Source: Crocodylus rhombifer (Eukaryota > Chordata > Crocodylia > Crocodylidae). From it: a stretch of 64,000 nt of DNA. A program made the translations under genes and the position numbers. Shown here in pieces: positions 25,048 through 36,955 of this stretch (positions are counted from its first letter, which is position 1; every line of letters begins with the position of its first letter). The stretch lies in assembly GCA_038503035.1 (NCBI GenBank), contig JAVSML010001167.1, forward strand, positions 809,893 to 873,892, read 5' to 3'. The notes beneath the pieces are model-generated. The model worked only from the letters and a program-made list of their open reading frames with translations, did not search any database and was not told the DNA's origin.

Positions 25048-27309
25048 CCTTACACCATTTTCACTATAATGGTATATCAAAGCAAAAAACATTTGTGGCA
25101 AACAAGGGCAGCTCAAAAGTGTCCAAGTACGGGGGCCACAAGTATCTTCCCTTTCTTTATGTGTGACCTAGGAGGGCAATATGGTTTTCTCTTACAACAT
25201 CTGTCTAGCACATTCACTCCATAACATGCCATTTTTCATTTCTTACTGTCTCTTCTCAACTTATCTCTTCACTCCAAAGCCAGGTGTTCTCAATGGCTTC
25301 AGCTACTTGAATAAAACTGAGTAAACTGCTTCTTTGATGCAATACTGCATAGCCTCATTTTTCCAGATGGTCCTCTACAATTACTCATTTGTTTTTAGGG
25401 TCTCACCTAAAAGAGAGCACATTCATGGTGTGCTTTTTTTTAATGGTACAGAGTGAAGCAAATGCTCACAGAAATAAGGGAGTAAGAGCTGCTCTGGGTC
25501 ACCACAGCCTGGATGGACACAGCCCAAGAGCCCCCACCCATTTCCATCAGTGAATTCTAGTTCTGATATGTGACTAGAATGACCACATTGATCTAATTTG
25601 TTCTTTTATTGTGCACAGAATACCCAAAATATTAAAAAAGTGAGGGGCAGTGTGATCTGAAGGTGTGGATAACTCACCACTACATATATGGATGGAATTG
25701 CAAATCTCTCTTATTGGCAAATTGGAATTTTCACCCATTTAGAAATGAACAGTAATGTCATTTTCTGCACTCAGCTATGCAATTTACTAATTTCGCTGCA
25801 TGTATTGCCAGCAAAGGAAGGGAAGGGCTACCTAGCTTCAGAGATACAGAACTACTCCTTAGTCAGCTGTTCCACACGGACTGAGAGTGACAAAATGTGC
25901 ACTGAAACCATTTGTTGTGGCATTTTCCTGATCATATTTCTGGCTTTTGGCTTGCCTTCTTGTAGTGTATACCAATGCCTTCTTTGTTACAACAAATGAG
26001 ATATTTCTGTCTAGTCTGTCATAGGTTAGATATTTCTGGTGTGTCACCACTTGATAGCTAGCTATGTTTTATATTAATAGTAATAATAAAAATACTTAAC
26101 CTTGATGTAGCACTTTTCATCTGTAGATCTGAGAAAAGTGCTTTTCATGGGACAAACATATCTTGTGATGGAAAGGAATGTATTAAAAGATTGGGTAGGA
26201 AGAAAGTCACGAGCCATGGCTAGCATTCTTTTTACCTTCATTTGGGTGGGTAACTTGGCAGACAGGACTTCTAGGCATTGAAAAGATTGGTAGAAAAAAA
26301 GTGGAATAAAGAGGGACTAGAGGAGACTACACAGTCTTTGTGGGAGTTGGGCAAACAGAGGTGAAGAATCAATCCTTGCTACATATTGCAGGAGTGAGTA
26401 CAAGAAGATGGCAAGCACATATAAAGCATGTGCCCATAAAATATGACATTATGTTTGTACAGTATGTAGCCCAATGACTTCCTGATCCGTGACTTGGGGT
26501 CTGAGGTACTAGCGTAATGATCACAATAATAGGACTAGTAGTAAGGAATCAACTCGAGGGGAACTGGGAGTTTAAGCATAGTCTGATATCATGGCTACAT
26601 TCCTTTTCACTGAAGTCTCGTTTACAATGAATGGGGTTGCAAGGGTGCATCTATGAGAAGTAATCCTAAATATAGTGTTCAGCAAAAATAACTGGAGTAA
26701 CACAACTGAGGAATGCTGGTGCTATCCAGGTAAGGTCCAGAAAATGCATGGAAGGTGGTGATGGCACAGTGAACTGTATGAATCTAAGCAAAGACCCAAA
26801 AATGACCTATCCACTTAATCTGCCTTTTTTCCTGGTACTATAGCCAGTGATCAGCTTTCTGCTTCTTGCCCTGTGATCTGATATTCTGCTTTCTCTTCGC
26901 TGCCTGGTGATCTCCCACTGTACTGCCTGGTCCTTCCCCAGTCTGATGTGTGCTACACACAGAGGCTGCTTGTGCCACTTGTGGCACCTGTGCCACAGCC
27001 TTGTCACCCCTGCATTAGACTCTACCCAAACATTTGACAGAGTCCTGACATTACCTATTACCTTCTGTGTACTTGTTGATCAACCCTGTGCAGCTAGATG
27101 GATCACTAACAGGAACTGTGTGAAGTGGCTTTCAACCTCATCTACTGGTACAGGTTTGTCTTTGTTTGGTATCAATTGCACACAGTAAACTGTTATATTG
27201 ACTGACACATTGCCTGAGGGACAGTGTTCCCCTGCTGCTTAATGAATAGTACAATGATATGCTAGTCTTCAGGTAACAGAAGCAATGAAGAGTAGTCTCA
27301 GTTCCTATT
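25048..27309. other. Intergenic, no recognised gene
   Basis: About 2.3 kb with no recognised gene. The cacccctgcattagac stretch near 27003-27018 resembles a hAT right end but no left partner was found. Confidence 0.4.
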
Positions 27310-28657
27310 GGGCGTGTCTACACATGCATTTGATCTGGGATCAGTTTAGTCACGAGTAAACACAAATCTGCTCCTGCTTCCCCGGGCCCTGCAATGGGAC
27401 CCTGCCACCATCAGCGGGAGCTTTGGCTCTCCCCTTGGTGCTAACTGGGGGCTGGCAGAGTGCACTGGGCCAGGAGATAGCTGGGACATTACACCCTGCT
27501 CACAGGGGCTGCCTGCTGCTGGGGCAGATACAACGCCCCCCCTGCCCTGGTAGCAGGGAGCTCCTGGACCTGGCTCCCAGATCAGGGACAAGGGAATTGG
27601 TAAGAGATGCAGGGGAGGGGCAGATCCCAGCCTCCTGCCCCGATCTGCCAGTGGGGCAGCTAGCAGTTAACTCACTGCTAGCGGCCCTACCAGTGGATTG
27701 GGGGAAGGGGGCCTGGGATCTACCCACCCCTGCAATTCTTTCCAAGCCTGATGCCTCTATCATCTGAGGACCAAGCACTGGCCCTGCGACCACGGAGCTG
27801 GTGTTGAAAGATAAGGATCTCTTAGCGCTAGACCTGTGGTTGCAGAGCTGGGGCTGGGAGATTACGATCTCCCAGTCTGAGCCCCATGGCTGTGGAGCTC
27901 GGGCTGGCAGATAAGGGTGTCCCAACACTGGCCCCACGGTCACAGATCTGGCACCAGGAGCTCCCTGCTGCCAGGGGCTGGGGAGCCTGTTCCCTGCCCG
28001 GTTCTGTGAGCATAGAATTGGGCAGGGAACAGGCTGGGAGGCTTGTTCCCCACTCATCTCTGTAAGCACGGCGTTGGGTAGGGAATAAGCTGAGGAGCTC
28101 CCCAGTCCCCAGGAACAGGTTCCCCAGCTGCCACCAGGCTCCCCAGTGCCAGCTCTGTACCGCAAGGCCAGTGCTGGGAGACCCTTACCTCTCAGCACAA
28201 GCTCCATGGTCATGCGACTGGCTCTGAGAGATACTTATGATTGTTGTGGAGCTGGCACTAGGAGACAAGGATCTCCCAGCTCCTCACTTCCTGATCACGA
28301 TCTTGGAGTGGGGAGCCTGAGCTCCCTGCTGCCAGGGCAAGGGGACATAGTCCCAGCTCAGGTTTTGGTGGTAGAGCCTGTCCAGGCAGCAAGCAGCTCC
28401 TGGGGGCAGGGAGCAATCTTCTGCCCCCTGGTGGGCAGCTGACCAGAAGCAGATTTGCTTCTGATGAGGTGTCCACATGAGGCCTACAGCACTATTACTA
28501 ATTGAAAGTAAATTTTCTACTTTCATTTGCAGGTAGCAAATTTACTTGAAATTAGCAAGGTTTATTGTGTAGTAAGCATGTGCATGTGTAGATGCACATG
28601 CGTACTGTGCAGTAAACTACGCTACTGTGCAGTTAAGCATCTTGTGTAGACACGCTC
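27310..28657. mobile_element. Large Chompy-like element with GC-rich minisatellite interior
   Basis: The ends GGGCGTGTCTACACATG and cttgtgtagacacgctc are inverted repeats, flanked by ATT on both sides (3-bp target duplication, as in PIF/Harbinger-type elements). About 120 bp at the left end and 220 bp at the right end are AT-rich; the 1-kb interior is GC-rich and built from degenerate repeats, including a block with exact 50-bp period. Open frames on both strands are composition artefacts with no recognised domain, and there is no transposase. Confidence 0.75.
27775..27974. repeat. 50-bp period minisatellite
   Basis: Four successive units have homologous positions at 27781, 27831, 27881 and 27931 (gccctgcgac, gacctgtggt, gccccatggc, gccccacggt). 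Each continues with a cagagctgg-like block, and the first three share a gataagg/gattacg-like block. Further, more diverged units continue to about 28330. Confidence 0.85.
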
Positions 28658-30183
28658 ATTGTCTACAGTATCTATGATGATTATACCTAAGTCTGCTGTA
28701 TCCCCTTGCTCCCAGACTGTCTGTCTCACACTGTTGAAGAATTACACAAAATGGATAGGGAGCAAAACTGGTGGGTCTTCTGAGTGAAACTTACATGCAC
28801 ATGTTTTCACAATGGGTTTTGCCAAAGACCCTGCTGTTGTAGTCTCTGCTACATTCATTCCTGGCCTGAAGTGTTTTCAGGGCCCACCACTCCTGCTCCA
28901 CAGTCCTCTTTATACAGACAGCATGTGGGGCCACAGCTCTTGTTGTATGCAGAGTACTGGATATGGGCAGGGCATGTGCTTGTGAAATCCCTAGCTAGAA
29001 GATTCCCAAGGCACATTTCTGCAAGTGGAAAACCTAGGTAGGCACTTCTTGGGCTTCAAGGGCCCAATCCAGCAAGCCTTGGGACTATCCTTGCAGGCTG
29101 CCTGTACTTTTTGCCATAAAACAGCACAAATTTATACAATGTATTGTTGTGGCCACAATATAGGGCATTTGTGGCATGACAAGGGGCATGAATGTTTGCT
29201 TGGGCCATTAACATTTTTATGGTGGCAAAACGGAAAGGTCTGTTTTCAGCCAAACTGGTGTCTTTAAGTGTAACAACACCATGATTTGATTTTCAGGATT
29301 CCATAAGTAAAACACTAAGATGTTAGAGCTAAACATTAAGTTTCTTTATAAATGCTACTAATATTTCTCACAAATCACTGGTGAGTGTGCCAACTTATTC
29401 TGGCCATTAGCAAATTAAACAGATTCTAGTTTTCATGACTAATGTCTTATCTTTTTCAGAAGGAAAAAGTGCATCTGAGTTTTGGGAAGGAGTGTTTTTG
29501 AACAGAAATGAAGAGACAAGCTCATGCACATTAATGAACTGCATGAGGCACATTCAAGAGTAAGAAGAGTTCAAAAAATACAGCAAAAGCAACTGTAGTG
29601 GTTCAAGGTGGAACTGGTTCAAGGAAGGAATTATGCCTATTGCAGTAATTTCTCACGATTGAATCTTAGTTTAATTTTGGTTCAATTGATCATGTTTTTG
29701 CTTCTCAAAATATCTGATAAACCATTTTAGAGATCAGAAGTGTATTGTTAAAGTATCCAGGATTAACTACTATGACTGGCTTTCCTTGACTGAGCAATGT
29801 ATCACATAGTCTGTGGCAAGTTCAGTAGTGGATCAGAAGTACAAGTCAATTACGTTCTCTGAATACTTTTATTGGAAATGAATTGCAGACTGTTATCTCA
29901 TTGGAATAATTTATGGATTATACATAACACTGATAAATGAAACATCAGGGGACATGTCAGACATTACATTCTCAGAGGACTAAATGCCAGATGTGTAGAG
30001 AAAGATAATCAGATAGACTTTTTGTCTTTTTCTTTTATGAAAATAAGGGTGTGGACACAACAAAATTGTTACTGAGTAATTTCGTTCTAGACTTTAATTT
30101 GTAGTAAATGTATTCTACAGTAAGGAGCATACACATGACCAGCTCTCCTAAACTGACTGCCTCCAGTAGGTGACAGTGTAGTA
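28658..30183. other. Intergenic, no recognised feature
   Basis: AT-rich sequence with no gene or repeat recognised. Confidence 0.4.
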
Positions 30184-32458
30184 CAGGGGTGGGCAAAATA
30201 TAGCCTATGGGCTGGATCCAGCCTGCCAGGCCACTCTATCTGGCCTGCAGGGCCCCTAAAAAATTTAGAAAATTAATATTTATTTGCCCCTGGCTCCTGT
30301 CAAAGATGACAGGAGCCAGGGGCAGTAGGACCCAAGGGAAGCCACAGCATGCTTCTGCAACCCCAGTCCTTGGGGCCAGGCCAGCTCCTGCTGAGCCCCA
30401 TGGGCTTGCTATGCAGCTGGGAGCCAGTGGGTTGACAGGAAAGCGGTGGTGGGGGCAGGGGAGGGTGGAAGAGAGTGGTGTGCGGGAGCACAGGGCCTAT
30501 GCCAATGTCCTGGAGCTAGCGCCAGTGGGGCCCAGAGCAGGGTAATAGGAGTGCAGGGTGTGGTCTGGCAGGGGTCTGTGGAGCCAAGCTAGGCTGCGCC
30601 AGCAGGATAGGGGGAAACTGGCCTGGGTCCATAGAGCTCCTGCTGGCTAGGACCCCACACTCCTGCCACACTGCTCTGGGCTCCGTCAGCACTAGCCCCA
30701 GAACACCAGTGCAGGTCCTGTGCTCCTGCCCATCTGCTACTGGCTCCTGCACACCCACTCACTCCCAGCTCTATCTGCCTCAGCTCCGCAGTACAGGAGG
30801 GGAGCAGCACTCATCCCCAACCCTGCGCACCCCACACTTGCCTGTCTGGACTGAGCAGCCATGGTGGGGAATGAGCTGGTGTTCAGCGCAGGGGAAAAGC
30901 AGCTGCTCCCCCTCCCCATTCAGCTGAAGCCCTGTGCTGCAGGCACTTGTAGCCTTTTGAGGCTGTCCAGCTTCTCTGTTGCATCACCACCACCCCATGG
31001 GGCCTAGGTGGCAATGAAGAGTAGGCACAGGCAGCCCTGCGCCGGCTCCATGTAGCTGCAGCACAGGGTGCCAACCACGGGAAGGGGGGGCTGCTTTCCC
31101 TCCATGCTGAGCATCAGCTTGTTCCCCACCCCTGCTCGCTGCCACCAGGCAGTGCTTGCTGTGGCTGCCCACCCAGAGCTCATGCTGCACTGGGCTATTG
31201 TGCGGCCACATTACCACCACCTCTGTGCAGCCCAGTGTGACAGCAGTGGCCATGTGGAGCAGCCGCAGCACAGCACAGAGGTGGTTGTGAAGCAGCTGCA
31301 CCTCAGCCTAGCGTAGCATGAGCTCCAGGCAGGCAGCTGCAGCAAACACTGCCTGGTGGCAGCAAGCAAGGGGGCTGCTTTCCTCTGCACTGAGCAGCAG
31401 CTTCTGCTCAGCTGCTGCTGCCATGGCTCAGCCCCAACAGGTGAGCCCAGAGCTGGCATGGGGCCCAGGCTAGCAGCAGTGGCGGGGAACAAACTGATGC
31501 TCAGCATGGGAGAAAAGTGGCTGCTCTCCCTCCCCATGGCCAATGCCCTGTGCTGCAGCCACTTGGACCCCACTTGGGGCTGCCTGTGCCTGATCTTCAT
31601 TGCCACTGCTGCCTCACATGGTGGCTGCAGCAGGAAGCACCAGCCATGAGGGGAAGCGCTTTTCTCCTGTGCTGAGCACCGGTTCATTCCCTGTGGGCAA
31701 GCATGGGGCTCGCCGGGTTGGGATTTTGCGCTGCTCCCCACCTGTACCGGGGGGCTAGCAAAGGGGCACTGGGAGTGAGTGGATGTGCAGGAACCAGTGG
31801 CAGCCGGACAGGAGTGCAGAGCCCACACCAGCAGGGGCTCTATACAGCTGAGTTAGTTCCCCCCTCTCCCTGCTGGTGCAGCCCAGCCTGACTCAACAGA
31901 CCCCTGCCAGCCTACACCCCACACTCCTATCACCCCACTGTACGCCCCGCCAGTGCTGGACCTGAAACATTGGTGCAGGATCCAGGCTCCTGCTGGCTTC
32001 CACTCCTCTCCCCTGCCACTTTCCCCATTTTCCTGCCCACCCGCTGGCCATTCTGCACTACATGGCTCCTATACCCACATCCATACCCACACACACATCC
32101 ACACATCCCCACAAACCCCCATATGCAATCACTTCTGCATATACACCACAAATGCACACAAATCAGGACAAAAATATTTTTAAATTCAATTTAAATATAT
32201 TATTATGGGTGTTTGATTTTTTAGTACGTAATTTGTTTTTTCCCCCCCTAAGATGGCAAACCCTCTTCCCCAAAGGCGTACTTACAGGGGCAAAGGGAGG
32301 GACTTCCGGTGGCAAAGGTCGGTGGTTAGGGGAGGGACTTCTGGTCCCAAGATTGTGGCTGGGGGGTGGGGCACCGATCAAGGGGCTACCCATGCGGCCC
32401 TTGACAGCTTGCCAAAACTCAGTAAGTGGCCCTCTGCCCAAAATAATTGCCCGCCCTG
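30184..32458. mobile_element. 2.3-kb non-autonomous hAT element with perfect target duplication
   Basis: It starts CAGGGGTGGGCAAAATA and ends ataattgcccgccctg, inverted hAT termini. It is flanked by a perfect 8-bp direct repeat gtgtagta (30176-30183, 32459-32466). At 2275 bp it has the size of an autonomous hAT but no transposase signature (no RW/hATC-type C-terminus) in any frame. The interior is GC-rich and contains at least four related blocks, two direct and two inverted. The right 300 bp match the element ending at 11878. Confidence 0.9.
31083..31527. repeat. Internal inverted repeat within the hAT element
   Basis: The block at 31083-31126 (ggctgctttccctccatgct...tgttcccc) is the near reverse complement of 31484-31527 (ggggaacaaactgatgctca...). 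Related copies lie near 30863-30910 (direct with the second) and near 31650-31700 (inverted). Confidence 0.75.
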
Positions 32459-32761
32459 GTGTAGTACCTGATCACCAGGTACTGGGAGAGTGAATTTGCA
32501 CTGAAGAGAGGGCCACTCCAACTGGAGACTGACCAAGGGAGGGGATGCACAACGCTATCAGTGTGGTAACTTATTGTGTTCGCTAATTTGGAAAACTGTC
32601 TTTGACAACAGAAAGACTGAGCAAATGACATCGGAATATCAGTATTCCTGTCTTCCATATGTAGAAGATTGTTATGAGGCGTGTCACAGTCAATTGTTCC
32701 TCATATCCATTGGCAAAAGTACAAGACAAAATCAACTTTTCAGCCAAGAATATTTAAATTA

Positions 32762-32873
32762 GATTTAATTTAGAAAAACCTTTGTGACTATAAAGATAGT
32801 GACGCACCCAAACAGATTACCTATGGAGGTTGTGGAACCTTCTTCATAGGAAGTATTTAAGAATCGGCTAGAC
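32762..32873 (+). repeat. Old CR1-like LINE 3' coding fragment
   Basis: The + strand reads VTIKIV-HPNRLPMEVVEPSS-EVFKNRL, the conserved end of CR1-type ORF2. It is cut at ggctagac by the hAT fragment beginning at 32874. Confidence 0.65.
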
Positions 32874-32945
32874 CAGGGGTGGCCAACCTGCGGCTCTGGA
32901 GCCACATGCGGCTCTTCAAAAGTTAATATGTGTCTCCTTGAATCT
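32874..32945 (+). repeat. hAT-type repeat, left end only
   Basis: CAGGGGTGGCCAACCTGCGG followed by ctctggagccacatgcggct is the left end of a common sauropsid hAT repeat. The right end is missing. Confidence 0.6.
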
Positions 32946-33239
32946 TTGCACAAGCACACGGTGACCAGGCTACATCACTCCAGCATAAAGCATCACTACT
33001 AGTCCAGGACTGATAAGCAATCTTGCAGCAACAAACCACTCTTATACAATTTTAAACAGCCTCAACATGGCCAGTAGTAGCCAGTGGAGAAGTCTCTTTG
33101 TGTGGGGGAATTCTTTGTCCACTGAAAGATAGCACAGTTGGCTCTGCCAGCTTCTACATCAGCTATCTCCCTACCAACAAAGTGAGGGGAAACAGGCATG
33201 TTCTGCGTGTTCCCCTGTGCTTCTGGGTAGTACCTAGAC

Positions 33240-33511
33240 CAGTGATTCTCAACCAGGGTGCCACAAAGTCTTCTGAAGGGTGCCATAAGATGTGTGAAGA
33301 TAAGTTGGTATGAGGAGATAAGTGCAGGTTCACGCTTATCCCTGCCTGGTCACTTCCCTGCCCCTACTGCCCAGCTCCTTTGCAAGGAGGTAGATGCTGT
33401 AATAAATACATTCAGATTTGAAATGGGCTGCTGCTCAATTCATACAAGTTATGGAGGGGTGCACTGAGTCAAAGAAGAGATGCCTCAAGTCTGAAAGGAT
33501 GAGAACCACTG
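33240..33511. mobile_element. hAT-type MITE with perfect 8-bp target duplication
   Basis: The 272-bp element starts CAGTGATTCTCAACCAGGG and ends ctgaaaggatgagaaccactg. The direct repeat acctagac (33232-33239, 33512-33519) is perfect, indicating a relatively recent insertion. It is non-coding. Confidence 0.93.
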
Positions 33512-33627
33512 ACCTAGACAGAAGAGGGCACAGTTAAGCAAAGCCCTATTAAGCTGGACCTTCCACTTGTGTAAGCTCTATTATTAGTGGTCTAATTTCT
33601 ACTGAAGCAGGGCAATTTAGGCTTGGA

Positions 33628-34122
33628 GGGTGCATCTACATGTGCAATTAATTTGAAGCGATAAATACAAGAGCAGTTTGAGCTAGAGTAAACTACTCCT
33701 ATGAACAGTGTCTATAGGTGTGCCTGGGACATCAGCAGTTTGAACCAGGGCAGAGCAGTTTACCCTAGGGCCAGAGGTACCAGGGGTCAGCCCTGGGCTT
33801 TGGGTAGTAGCATCAGGCAGCAGAGGGGCTGGCTGGGGCTCAAGGATGCTGAAAGTGAAGAGCCATGTAGCTAGGCAGCAGGCAGGGGTCTGGGCCCCAG
33901 CTGGCTAGGCTGACCGAATGCAGTTTATGCCCAGGGTCAGCATCCACATTTAAATGCAGTTAATTACCAGACCATAACATAGTACTGTCCCCGACAGTGC
34001 TATCTTATGGTGGTGTAAAGTAGTTTATTGTGGCCTTATAGCATCACACGCGTAGACAGTGACGCTTTACTCCGCAGCTAATTAGCCTCCTCCGCAGTTA
34101 AGCTCATGTATAGACATGGTCA
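33628..34122. mobile_element. Chompy-like MITE, GC-rich centre
   Basis: Left end gggtgcatctacatgtg and right end tgtatagacatggtc form inverted arms. The right part contains ctttactccgcagctaattag, shared with elements at 21745 and 59450. The middle is GC-richer. It is non-coding. Confidence 0.6.
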
Positions 34123-34773
34123 GACAATAGCTTTTGACTCCCTGTGGAGCAAAAATATAATGGAGTACTAGGCTTCTACATGTCACATTTCCAAAGAGCA
34201 TTAAAGTAATAAATGAGATTGTGATTGAAATAACCGTGTAGACACATGATATGATTACAAGGGAATTTACTCCAGATATACTCAATCTAACTGCCCACTG
34301 TGAACACTATTAAAGGGGAGTCAATTTATATGGAGCAAAAATTGAGGTTGAAACAGACTCAGGGAATGGACACACAGCAGCTCCTAGAAAGGAATTTTCC
34401 CACATAGTTTGGAACAGGAATTTGTACTTGTTAACAGGGACTCAGTCCATGTGAAGCTGTGTTGGTTTGTAAACACAAATGGGGTGGTCAAATGAGACTC
34501 ATATTTCAGGGCCACAATCACAAACCTTCCCAACTTCCCATGTTACCATCTTTTAGCAACTGAGCCAAATCCCACAAAAAAGGGGAGGAGTTTCTATGAA
34601 ATCAAGAGGACTAGGAGTACATGCATGTCTGCTTCTGTGGCTGAGTAGAAATTAAAAGGTTCTCATTTTCTTCTGCTCCTATAAATGTGTGGGAATATTT
34701 AGCCCTTGAAAGGATCATCCTGCTCTTGATGTAGGCTCCTTATCTGCTAGTTTTGCATCATTTGTACATATTG
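34123..34773. other. Intergenic, no recognised feature
   Basis: No gene or repeat was recognised. Confidence 0.4.
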
Positions 34774-34970
34774 CATGCATCTAGAAGAGCTGTGGACTGC
34801 ACGGTAACCGGTATTACTGTGTAGTACCATTGCTGCAGTTTTTTTCCGACGCTACTGTGTGCTAACAACAAGCTACAGCACAGTAGCTTGTTACTATTGC
34901 ACAGTAGCACTGCATTAAGGTTCGTGCCCGGCAACACTACTGCGTAGTAGCATCTCGTGTAGATGTGCCC
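34774..34970. mobile_element. Chompy-like MITE
   Basis: The 197-bp element has GCATGCATCTAG at the left and agatgtgccc at the right, with ATT on both sides as a likely 3-bp target duplication. The interior is palindromic around ctactgtg/cacagtag. Confidence 0.65.
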
Positions 34971-35042
34971 ATTATATTGGGTTTTGGGTCAGGTTTGCCT
35001 CTTGTGAGGGAAAATAGTTGGGGATTCTAATAAGTGTTAAAC

Positions 35043-35242
35043 CAGGGATTGGCAACATTTTTTGGGCAGAGTGCCAGAAACACCTGCAACTTCAATCTGT
35101 GAGATGTTGGCATGCCAGGGGCGGATGATGGGGGAGCCACAGGTGGCCTGTTCCCGTGTAACCCTGATCCCTTCCTCACCATCTACACAGAGGCATTTGA
35201 GTGCCATGCTCTGGCACCCATGCCAGGGGTTGCCTACCCTTG
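35043..35242. mobile_element. hAT-type MITE with perfect 8-bp target duplication
   Basis: The 200-bp element starts CAGGGATTGGCAACATTTT and ends ggttgcctacccttg. The flanking direct repeat tgttaaac (35035-35042, 35243-35250) is perfect. Confidence 0.93.
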
Positions 35243-35250
35243 TGTTAAAC

Positions 35251-36655
35251 TATCCTGAAAACGTATACCTCAATGTAAAGCATCAGGGAAAACTTCTCTG
35301 GGTATGACACAGAACTATCAGACAAACGAGAAATGTAGATATATTGATAGAAATATTGATTGGAAAAACCCCCATACTGTGAATTGTAGGCTGTGTTGAT
35401 CTGAGAAAGACAGAAAAATATGCAACAAAAGTGATTGTCATCAAAATATTACCAACAGATTTTTTTTCTGTTATGTAATTTCTAAATCAGACCTATTTAT
35501 TTGTCAACTGAAAATTAAATCAGTGAGATTCAATTAATGCATGACACTATTCCCTGTGAGTACAAACATGATTCACAGCAGTTCATAGAGAAGACCAGCT
35601 CTGCTTAGCTTAGCTACATGACCTGTTTAGTTTTTAAAGGAACACAGTAACTTGAAGTATGGACAGTTTAAGAAATTCATTATAGAGGACTTTCACAGAC
35701 TGCCATGTCCTGGGATCCCTGTACCAATATCTGTAACAATGACTTTTTCGGTTTGTTTGGTTTTTTAACTTTCTTTCTTGCAATGTAACAGTGTTACCAC
35801 TAGAGAATTTGGTTGTCTTAGAATATAAATTTGAGGAGTTGTGTCAATTAACAAATTATTAAATATAACTTTGTAAGTCTATACATAGGGATATGGCACA
35901 TTTAACATTTTGCCAGCTGGTTAAGAAAAAAAATCAGCAACATGCTGGGCACAATTTCCTGAAACCCATTGCTGATTAAAATTACCCTGACCTCAAACTC
36001 ATAGGCAGGATTTTGCCAAACTTGTTTTGAAAAGTGCTCTTGTCACTTTTATTCAAGGGCAATAGGTTGTAGCCAGAGCTAAGACACGTAGTCTGATGGG
36101 TTTCTCTAACTGCAGATATATGGACTAAGTTATCACTGATATGCTGCATGTGTTGGAGACAGCAAAAAGCCAAAAGATTTGTCATTGTTGCCCCGAGAGG
36201 AAGCAGAGGAGGCTTCTTGGGCACACAACTCCATGGAGTGGGAGACCTGGGAAATTCAGAGCAAATAATCTTCTGCTGCTTCTGATTATATGTAGGGGAA
36301 ATTGGTGTTTGGGTACTTTATTGTTATAAACACCAAGAAGCTACTGGCATCACCAGTTTCATATCCGAATGGAAACAATCATACAGGGCCCCAAATTTTA
36401 GCTAACAGCTTGGGCAAAAACGGTGATAGACAGACATAGAAGCAGAGAGATATAATTTAACATTTTGGGAGATGAAGGAACCCTTGCAATATAGCTTTTG
36501 ATAATGAAGAAGCTTTTTGAAAGCAGATTTATTTTAAATAAATGATTTGCCTGAAACAGGTTTTCAGGTTTTAATATGCAAGATGGAGGTTCTGATGCTT
36601 AATTTTAAATATTAGATTGCAGCCAGTGAAAATGTACAGCATTCATACATTTTTA
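35251..36655. other. Intergenic, AT-rich, no recognised feature
   Basis: No gene or repeat was recognised. Confidence 0.4.
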
Positions 36656-36733
36656 TGAGTCATAAAATCATAGAGATGTATGGCCTGAAGGAATCTCAAG
36701 ATATCCTCTAGTTCATACTCCTTTCGGGAGTGC
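36656..36733 (-). repeat. Short CR1 3' end fragment
   Basis: The sequence agtcataaaatcatagagatgtatggcctgaaggaatctc is a decayed reverse-complement CR1 3' terminus. It runs directly into a Chompy-like patch (about 36740-36955) with degenerate palindromic arms whose edges could not be set. Confidence 0.5.
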
Positions 36734-36955
36734 TAAAGCCCAGCACCCGTACTGTACCAAGTGTGTGGTGCACAGTTAGAATTTGTTGCTATCTCACTGT
36801 AATGGTGCGCTAAAACGGGGGAGCACACTGCTATGGCAACATAGCTGCTGATCGCGTGTAGACCCACGTGATCACTACATAACTGTAGTGCCCCGTACAG
36901 CGATGTATGTGTTGCTACATTGCCAATAGGGTGGCATATAGAGGCGCCCCTTATG

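Noticed and set aside
26990..27018. hAT right terminus near cacccctgcattagac
   Set aside because: No matching left terminus or repeated cattagac flank was found upstream.
27500..28213. A 237-codon minus-strand open frame in GC-rich DNA
   Set aside because: It lies in the tandem-repeat core of a TIR element; frames are open on both strands, no domain is recognisable, and the repetitive composition explains the lack of stops.
31211..31828. A 205-codon minus-strand open frame
   Set aside because: It lies inside the hAT element at 30184-32458; the sequence is composed of related repeat blocks with open frames on both strands and no transposase motif.
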